Source of the DNA: Chloroflexota bacterium
GTDB lineage: Bacteria > Chloroflexota > Dehalococcoidia > JACQUE01
Direction: 5' to 3'
DNA: 7,151 nt
NCBI GenBank assembly: GCA_016210425.1
Contig: JACQUE010000075.1
Span: 1 to 7,151, forward strand
In this document: one piece after another, positions 1 to 4,172 of the stretch
Layout: the number at the start of each line of letters is the position of its first letter
Numbering within the stretch: position 1 is the stretch's first letter
Notes under the pieces: model-generated
Told to the model about the DNA's origin: nothing
The model's database searches: none
The model's input: only the letters and a program-made list of their open reading frames with translations
Translations under genes and position numbers: made by a program

Positions 1-1182
1 ATCGAGGACCTGGTGCAGTCGGGCAAGAGCATCCTGCTGCTGGGCCGGCCGGGCGTCGGCAAGACGACCATGCTGCGCGAGGTGGCCCGAGTGCTGGCCG
101 ACGATATGCAGAAGCGGGTCGTCATCGTCGACACGTCCAACGAGATTGCCGGCGACGGCGACATCCCCCATCCCGCCATTGGCCGCGCCCGCCGCATGCA
201 GGTTCGCACGCCGGCCCTGCAGCACGCCGTGATGATCGAAGCCGTCGAGAACCACATGCCCGAGGTAATTGTCATCGACGAGATCGGCACGGAACTGGAG
301 GCCCTTGCGGCCCGCACCATCGCTGAGCGCGGCGTCCAGCTTGTGGGAACCGCCCACGGCAACACGCTGGAGAACCTCGTCATGAACCCTACCCTCGCGG
401 ACCTCATCGGTGGCATCCAGAGCGTCACCCTCGGCGACGAGGAGGCGCGCCGTCGCGGTACGCAGAAGTCCATCCTCGAGCGCAAGGCGCCACCAACCTT
501 CCACATGGTAGTGGAGATTCAGAGCTGGGAACGGGTCGCCATCCATCCCGATGTCGCTCAAGTTGTGGATTCCCTCCTGCGCGGCCAGAACATCTCGCCG
601 GAGATACGCTGGCTCGACGAGGAAGGCAACATCCAGATCGAGCGGACCGCAGCCGTTCGAGGCTTCGGGCAGCCAGTCGAGAGGGTGGAGCGAGAGCCCC
701 ACGGAAGCAGCGCAAAAATCTACCCTTTTGGCGTTAGCCGCGACCGCCTGAACGAGGCCATCCGGCGATTGCAGCTCCCCATGCAGGTGGTCGACGACCT
801 GCGCTTGGCCGACGTGCTCATAACGGTAAGGAACTACTACCGCCGAAAGCCTCAAGCGCTACGCGACGCCGAGGCTCGCGGCGTGCCCATCTACGTATTG
901 AAGAGCAACACGGCAATTCAGACGGAGCTCTGTCTGACGGATATAGCGCGCGCCGGAACGAGGGAGAACCCTGTCCAGGACGCCATGCAGGAGGCGGAGG
1001 AGGCCATCGACAAAGTGATGCAAGGCCACAGCGCTGTGGAACTGCAGCCGCAGAACGCCTACATCCGCCGCCTTCAGCACCTGATGGCCAGCCGGTATAA
1101 CCTGCCGACCGAGAGCTACGGCAAGGAGCCCTTCCGCCGCGTGCGGATCCTGCGCAGCGATCACGACGAAGAAGATGAGTGA
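1..1182 (+). CDS. Ycf45-like ATPase with C-terminal R3H nucleic-acid-binding domain (5' truncated)
   Basis: The reading frame is open to the first base, so the true start lies upstream and the N-terminal part is missing. 393 residues are visible. A P-loop GRPGVGKTT is encoded at about 43-69 and a Walker B strand EVIVIDE at 262-282. The surrounding sequence (VDTSNEIAGDGD, GTAHGNTLENL) is typical of the SpoIIIAA/Ycf45-type AAA+ ATPases. A middle alpha/beta region (about 720-960) is followed by an R3H domain (about 994-1155) with the R-x3-H signature at codons 1066 and 1078, and a short acidic end. Known members are annotated as single-stranded nucleic-acid-binding R3H ATPases with no well-defined cellular role, so the substrate is unknown. 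A start at the GTG at 13 is unlikely because homologs extend well upstream of the P-loop. The stop codon overlaps the start of tmk by 8 bp, implying co-transcription and probably translational coupling. Family assignment is firm; function is not. Confidence 0.92.
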   Translation: MEDLVQSGKSILLLGRPGVGKTTMLREVARVLADDMQKRVVIVDTSNEIAGDGDIPHPAIGRARRMQVRTPALQHAVMIEAVENHMPEVIVIDEIGTELEALAARTIAERGVQLVGTAHGNTLENLVMNPTLADLIGGIQSVTLGDEEARRRGTQKSILERKAPPTFHMVVEIQSWERVAIHPDVAQVVDSLLRGQNISPEIRWLDEEGNIQIERTAAVRGFGQPVERVEREPHGSSAKIYPFGVSRDRLNEAIRRLQLPMQVVDDLRLADVLITVRNYYRRKPQALRDAEARGVPIYVLKSNTAIQTELCLTDIARAGTRENPVQDAMQEAEEAIDKVMQGHSAVELQPQNAYIRRLQHLMASRYNLPTESYGKEPFRRVRILRSDHDEEDE

Positions 1183-1891
1183 TTGGCCGCAGACGAGCCG
1201 GCCCTATCCAGGCATTCTCATCACCTTGGAGGGTGGCGAGGGCAGCGGCAAGAGCGTACAGGCCGAGCGGCTGGAGGAGCGCCTTAGAGCGCACCTCGGT
1301 GGGTCGCGGCAAATCATAAGCATCCACGAGCCAGGCGGCACCGTCCTCGGTGAGGGTATTAGGCACCTGCTTAAGCAGCAGCCTCAGCGGCTGTGGCGGC
1401 GCGTCTACAAGCAGTGGGCCGACCTTACGGCCCGGGGGCCCCTGGATCCGGTGGCTGAGCTGCTCCTATTCGCGGCGGCCCGCGCCCAGCTAGTGAGCGA
1501 GGTGGTGCGGCCCTACCTGGAGCGCGGCGATGTCGTCGTCAGCGATCGCTTCGCCGACTCAACTGCTGCCTATCAGGGCTATGGCCGCGGGCTTGACCTT
1601 GATATCATAGCCAGGACGAATGCCATCGCCTGCCAGGGGATGAAGCCGCAGCTAACGATCCTGCTGGACGTTCCGGTGGAGGTGGGCCTTGCCCGCAAGG
1701 GCCCAGAGAGCAAGCGCGACCGCCTGGACTCAGAAGAGCGCTCCTTCCATCAGAAGGTGCGTGAGGGCTACCTGACGATAGCCGCGCAGGAGCCGGAGCG
1801 CTGGCTAGTGTTGGATGGCCGGGGTTCCCCTGATGACATAGCGGAAGCGGTATGGCGGCGGGTCAGGTGCCTCTTCAAAGAGCTTAGGTAA
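1175..1891 (+). CDS. tmk: Thymidylate kinase (dTMP kinase)
   Basis: This cytosolic enzyme phosphorylates dTMP to dTDP with ATP, an essential step of dTTP synthesis. In the 238-residue product the P-loop GGEGSGKS spans residues 20-27, the EPGGT motif 52-56, and the family signature DRFADSTAAYQG begins at 124. The LID region follows at about 173-200, with basic residues and DRL at 182-184. The P-loop lacks the arginine of yeast-type (type I) enzymes while the LID is basic, as in E. coli-type (type II) enzymes. Between EPGGT and the AELLLF helix there are 37 residues, against 24 in the E. coli enzyme as I recall it, so this protein carries an insertion at about 68-88, probably helical and rich in Arg and Trp. 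The ATG at 1175 lies inside the end of the upstream R3H gene (ATGAGTGA overlap), with only a weak purine-rich stretch (GAAGAAG) ahead of it, which suggests coupled translation. Identification is secure. Confidence 0.96.
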   Translation: MSDWPQTSRPYPGILITLEGGEGSGKSVQAERLEERLRAHLGGSRQIISIHEPGGTVLGEGIRHLLKQQPQRLWRRVYKQWADLTARGPLDPVAELLLFAAARAQLVSEVVRPYLERGDVVVSDRFADSTAAYQGYGRGLDLDIIARTNAIACQGMKPQLTILLDVPVEVGLARKGPESKRDRLDSEERSFHQKVREGYLTIAAQEPERWLVLDGRGSPDDIAEAVWRRVRCLFKELR

Positions 1892-1926
1892 TCCCCGCGA
1901 GCCGGGACCGCCGGCGCCACACTCAC

Positions 1927-1963
1927 AAGCTATTCTCGTCCACATAGAGACGAAGAAGCTATT
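1927..1963. repeat. Paired 8-bp direct repeat AAGCTATT upstream of a promoter
   Basis: AAGCTATT occurs at 1927-1934 and again at 1956-1963, 29 bp apart start to start (close to three helical turns). The second copy runs into the first two bases of the -35 box at 1962. The interval can also pair with itself (TCGTC 1936-1940 with GACGA 1949-1953, AGCT 1928-1931 with AGCT 1957-1960). The matching sequences are directly visible; a role as a regulator-binding site is inferred from their placement. Confidence 0.45.
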
Positions 1964-1981
1964 GACAGTCCGCCTCAATAG
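1959..1981. promoter_or_regulatory. Operator-like palindrome over the -35 box
   Basis: CTATTG (1959-1964) and CAATAG (1976-1981) form a perfect inverted repeat with an 11-bp centre. It covers the -35 hexamer and half of the spacer of the promoter at 1962-1991. Size and position suit a dimeric repressor site. No regulator gene is adjacent, so the binding protein is unknown. A chance 6-bp repeat cannot be excluded. Confidence 0.4.
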
Positions 1982-1991
1982 TCCATAGAAT
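1962..1991 (+). promoter_or_regulatory. Sigma-70-type promoter for the small membrane protein / TPR unit
   Basis: A perfect -35 TTGACA (1962-1967) is followed after 18 bp by TAGAAT (1986-1991), one base from the consensus -10. Transcription would start near 1998, giving a short leader of about 35 nt before the coding start at 2033. It lies in the 141-bp gap after tmk and is the strongest promoter match in the window. Confidence 0.72.
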
Positions 1992-2032
1992 GCTATCCCA
2001 ATAAAGGGGCATTGGATTCCGAGGGAGGAGTG

Positions 2033-2236
2033 TTGAGCATCCTTCGAAGCCTCCTAAGCAAACACCAAGCCATAGCGGTCTGGATAGGCCTGGCAGCCGG
2101 CATGGTTCTCGTCCTTGCGCTGTACCTGGCCTTCGGGGCAACGGATGTCCACCTCAAAGCCGGACAAATGGCAACTATAGTTATCGCGACAGTGGCCGTC
2201 GCAGGCATCTGTGTTTGGATAATCAGTTGGGAATAG
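2033..2236 (+). CDS. Small two-helix membrane protein, function unknown
   Basis: The product is 67 residues with two hydrophobic segments, about 13-34 (AIAVWIGLAAGMVLVLALYLAF) and about 46-66 (MATIVIATVAVAGICVWIISW). They are joined by a short polar loop (GATDVHLKAG) and follow a short basic N-terminus. I do not recognise a family. The TTG at 2033 is chosen because a strong Shine-Dalgarno (GGGAGGA, 2023-2029) ends three bases before it. An in-frame TTG at 2012 would give 74 residues but would place that ribosome site inside the gene, and the GTG at 2030 is too close to it. The gene follows a near-consensus promoter and precedes the TPR gene with a 58-bp gap, so the two may be one transcript. 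The evidence that it is real is the promoter, the ribosome site and the coherent two-helix pattern; the unusual start codon and small size keep confidence moderate. Confidence 0.62.
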   Translation: MSILRSLLSKHQAIAVWIGLAAGMVLVLALYLAFGATDVHLKAGQMATIVIATVAVAGICVWIISWE

Positions 2237-2240
2237 TTCG

Positions 2241-2256
2241 CAACCGATGTTGGTTG
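2241..2256 (+). other. Small hairpin enclosing an alternative ATG
   Basis: CAACC (2241-2245) and GGTTG (2252-2256) are perfect complements with the six-base loop GATGTT, which holds the in-frame ATG at 2247. A second pairing, GTTG 2226-2229 with CAAC 2241-2244, is mutually exclusive with it. This weakens 2247 as the TPR gene start. Short stems like this also arise by chance. Confidence 0.25.
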
Positions 2257-2294
2257 ATCATACGGTATTAAAGGGGTTGTGGAGTTATAGTGTT

Positions 2295-3146
2295 ATGATG
2301 CAGTTTAGGGTTGAAGAGAAGACACGTCTAAGACGGCAGAAGACCGAGCAGGCTATCTCTCTTGCCATGCAGAACCGTTGGGAAGAGGCAGCCGCGGTCA
2401 ACAAGAGCATCGTGGAGATCTTCCCAACCGACGTGGACGCTTACAACAGGCTTGGTAAGGCTCTTGCAGAACTCGGACGGAACACCAAGGCGCGAGAGGC
2501 GTACAAGCGGGCGCTGGACCTCTCGCCCAGCAACCACATAGCTAAGAAGAACCTGGATCGCCTCTCCAGCCTCTCAGACTCTACTGAACAGTCAGCGTCT
2601 CGACAGGTCCCCGACGGCCTCGTGCCGGACCTCTTCCTGGAGGAGGCCGGGAAGACAGGCATCTGCGAGCTCATCCACCTTGCCCCATCGGAGGTGCGGG
2701 CAAAGCTTACGGGCGGCGATGTTGTGAACCTGAAGCCTTCGGGCAAGCTGCTGATGGTGGAGACCGGCTCCGGCGAATACCTGGGCCAGGTGGAGCCCAA
2801 GCTTGGGCTCCGGTTGATCAAGTTCATGGAGAAGGGCAACCGGTATGCCGCCGCCACCGCCAGCGTCGAAAACAACACGGTGCGGATTATCATCAAGGAG
2901 ACGTACCAACACCCCGACATGGTGGGCCGCATCTCCTTCCCGCCAAGGGAGGCCGAGCGCTTCCGTCCGTACACGAAGGACACGTTGATCAGGTATGAGA
3001 TCGACGAAGATGAGGGTTTCGAGGAAGAAGAGGAGGAGCCCGGCAAATGGGCGGAACCAGCGGAGTCCCAGGACGAGGTCCACATCATCAGCGACGACGA
3101 GGTGGTGGCTCAGGAGGCGATGGAGGACGACGAATCGGAGGTGTAA
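2295..3146 (+). CDS. TPR protein with a conserved-looking beta-rich domain and acidic C-terminal tail
   Basis: The 283-residue product has no signal peptide or membrane segment, so it is probably cytosolic. A basic N-terminus (RVEEKTRLRRQK) leads into two tetratricopeptide-type helical hairpins at about 20-48 and 49-82, the second closely matching the TPR pattern (AYNRLGKALAELGR...A...YKRALDLSP). A predicted beta-rich domain follows at about 134-216, containing GEYLGQVEPKLGLRLIKFMEKGNRY. Its arrangement recalls the C-terminal half of HIRAN-type domains, but that is a weak resemblance. From about residue 235 the tail is strongly acidic (24 Asp/Glu in the last 49, including six Glu in a row). 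TPRs mediate protein contacts; partner and role are unknown. The ATG at 2295 is preferred: GTGGAG (2279-2284) lies 10 bases upstream, and homologous-looking sequence begins at RVEEK. An in-frame ATG at 2247 would add 16 residues but lacks a good ribosome site. The gene probably shares the promoter at 1962. Confidence 0.85.
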   Translation: MMQFRVEEKTRLRRQKTEQAISLAMQNRWEEAAAVNKSIVEIFPTDVDAYNRLGKALAELGRNTKAREAYKRALDLSPSNHIAKKNLDRLSSLSDSTEQSASRQVPDGLVPDLFLEEAGKTGICELIHLAPSEVRAKLTGGDVVNLKPSGKLLMVETGSGEYLGQVEPKLGLRLIKFMEKGNRYAAATASVENNTVRIIIKETYQHPDMVGRISFPPREAERFRPYTKDTLIRYEIDEDEGFEEEEEEPGKWAEPAESQDEVHIISDDEVVAQEAMEDDESEV

Positions 3147-3173
3147 GATGCCCTCCTATTGCGAAGAGCAACG

Positions 3174-3204
3174 GGCCGGAGCTTCCGCTCCGGCCTCGTC
3201 TTGT
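3174..3204 (+). terminator. Intrinsic-type terminator after the TPR gene
   Basis: GGCCGGAGC (3174-3182) and GCTCCGGCC (3187-3195) form a perfect 9-bp GC-rich stem with the tetraloop TTCC, 27 bp after the TPR stop codon. The tail TCGTCTTGT is only moderately T-rich, so termination may be partial. It separates the TPR unit from the methyltransferase/PBP unit. Confidence 0.75.
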
Positions 3205-3227
3205 ATCCAGCGAACTCCTGCTATAAT
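3201..3227 (+). promoter_or_regulatory. Extended -10 promoter for the methyltransferase / PBP unit
   Basis: TGC immediately before a perfect TATAAT (3222-3227) gives the extended -10 motif TGnTATAAT. The upstream TTGTAT (3201-3206) is a partial -35 with a short 15-bp spacer, so the extended -10 probably carries the promoter. It starts within the tail of the preceding terminator. Transcription would begin near 3234, leaving an unusually long leader of about 180 nt before the methyltransferase ATG at 3417. Confidence 0.68.
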
Positions 3228-3233
3228 TGGAGC

Positions 3234-3416
3234 AGATCGGGTTGGCTGCTCAGGGGAGCATGCTTTGAGCGGAGGCAGCGCAGCAATGAAACGCCCGGCC
3301 TTCTGTTAGCCTAGCCGACCATCGCTTTCCGGCGGCGAGAGAATCTACAAGCCCCCCTTGAGCGTCGATGGCGACTTTGGTAATGTTGGGAGTTAGTGCG
3401 CTGTTGAGAGAAGGGT
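3234..3416 (+). other. Long 5' leader with paired segments, possible regulatory RNA
   Basis: This is the non-coding stretch between the predicted transcription start and the methyltransferase gene. GGTTGGCT (3240-3247) can pair with AGCCGACC (3313-3320) with one G-U pair, closing a domain of about 80 nt. Inside it TGCTC/GAGCA (3247-3260) is a perfect hairpin with the loop AGGG, which competes for T3247, and TGCT (3261-3264) can pair with AGCA (3282-3285). A Shine-Dalgarno-like GGAGG (3271-3275) stands 10 bases before a seven-codon ORF, MKRPAFC, at 3286-3309. I do not recognise a known riboswitch family (no TPP, SAM, cobalamin or SRP-RNA core is visible). The rest, 3321-3416, shows only minor hairpins. 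The pairings are visible; a regulatory role is inference. Confidence 0.3.
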
Positions 3417-4172
3417 ATGGGCGTTGCCTCAGAGGACAAGGCGATAACGCTGGGTCACCCCAGCTACATTTGGCGTTTCGGACAGGAGAGGCGCCTGGCC
3501 TTGATCCGCCGCTACGTGTCCCTGGAGAAGCGGCGCATCCTCGACATCGGCTGCGGCATCGGCGCCTATGTGCGGGCTTTTCGCCGTTACAGTGAAGACG
3601 TTTACGGGCTGGACATCGAAAGGGAGCGCGTGCTGCGCGGGAGCCAGGCGCTTCCCAATCTTATGGCCGCGGTGAGCGAGCACCTGCCGTTCAAGGACGA
3701 GGTCTTCGATGTTGTGCTCCTCCATGAGGTCATCGAACATGTAACCGATGACCACCGGACAATAGTAGAGGCCTGCCGGATCCTACGGCCCGGCGGCGCC
3801 ATCGTCATATACGCGCCCAACCGCCTCTACCCCTTCGAGACCCATGGCTTCTATTTGGGCAAGAGGTACATCTTCCAGCTCCTGCCTCTGGTCAACTGGC
3901 TTCCGGACAGGCTGCGGCGCATCTTCGTGCCCCATGTCCGCGCCTACACCACCAACGACATCAAGAGACTCTACGGCGCACTGGATCTCACAAGCATCAT
4001 CCACACGTATGTCTACCCCGGCTTCGATGGGATAGCCTATCGGTGGCCTGCCCTAGCACGCCTCATGAGGGGAGTCTTCTATTTCCTGGAGGCCAGCCCC
4101 TTGCGCATCTTCGGGCTCTCTCACTTCATCGTTCTCAGGAAATCCCAGGCCGGCGCAGGACAGGAACGATGA
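3417..4172 (+). CDS. Class I SAM-dependent methyltransferase (Methyltransf_11 type)
   Basis: The 251-residue protein has the Rossmann-type methyltransferase core. Motif I, ILDIGCGIGAY, is at residues 41-51, the acidic end of strand 2 is YGLDIE at 63-68, and LPFKDEVFDVVLLHEVIEHV lies at 90-109. LRPGG at 123-127 is followed by a strand and PNRLYPFETHG at 134-144. The C-terminal part (about 145-240) is aromatic- and leucine-rich, as in methyltransferases acting on lipids or glycans, but the substrate cannot be read from sequence. The ATG at 3417 follows GAGAGAAGGG, and an in-frame TGA at 3405-3407 excludes an earlier start. The stop overlaps the ATG of the penicillin-binding protein by 4 bp (ATGA, 4169-4172), so the two are translationally linked and probably both serve the cell envelope. 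That link is contextual. A quinone- or small-molecule methyltransferase remains possible. Confidence 0.88.
   Translation: MGVASEDKAITLGHPSYIWRFGQERRLALIRRYVSLEKRRILDIGCGIGAYVRAFRRYSEDVYGLDIERERVLRGSQALPNLMAAVSEHLPFKDEVFDVVLLHEVIEHVTDDHRTIVEACRILRPGGAIVIYAPNRLYPFETHGFYLGKRYIFQLLPLVNWLPDRLRRIFVPHVRAYTTNDIKRLYGALDLTSIIHTYVYPGFDGIAYRWPALARLMRGVFYFLEASPLRIFGLSHFIVLRKSQAGAGQER

Noticed and set aside
818..1366. Long minus-strand frame opposite the R3H gene and tmk
   Set aside because: Both real genes on the + strand have clear family motifs here. The minus frame is a GC-skewed shadow with no recognisable domain.
1901..1915. GCCGG/CCGGC hairpin just after tmk as a terminator
   Set aside because: Only a 5-bp stem and no following T-run. 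It may be part of a factor-dependent end but cannot be called an intrinsic terminator.
2254..2299. Second promoter just before the TPR gene (TTGATC with TATAGT or TATGAT)
   Set aside because: The -10-like boxes have no -35 at a workable distance (26 bp or more from TTGATC). The upstream promoter at 1962 explains expression.
2995..3309. Arg/Ser-rich reading frame over the end of the TPR gene and the intergenic region
   Set aside because: Most of it is a shadow of the acidic tail (GAG/GAC repeats read out of frame). It crosses the terminator and has no ribosome site.
3358..3386. Promoter TTGAGC-N17-TAATGT close to the methyltransferase
   Set aside because: Both boxes are poor matches (4/6 and 3/6), while the extended -10 at 3222 is far stronger.
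3368..3595. Reading frame starting at 3368 with a hydrophobic N-terminus
   Set aside because: It overlaps the methyltransferase start out of frame and loses all coherence where the methyltransferase motifs begin.
4043..4168. Upstream extension of the PBP reading frame to an ATG at 4043
   Set aside because: The extra 42 residues overlap the methyltransferase gene in another frame, look unlike a PBP N-terminus, and the ATG at 4169 has a ribosome site and an ATGA overlap.
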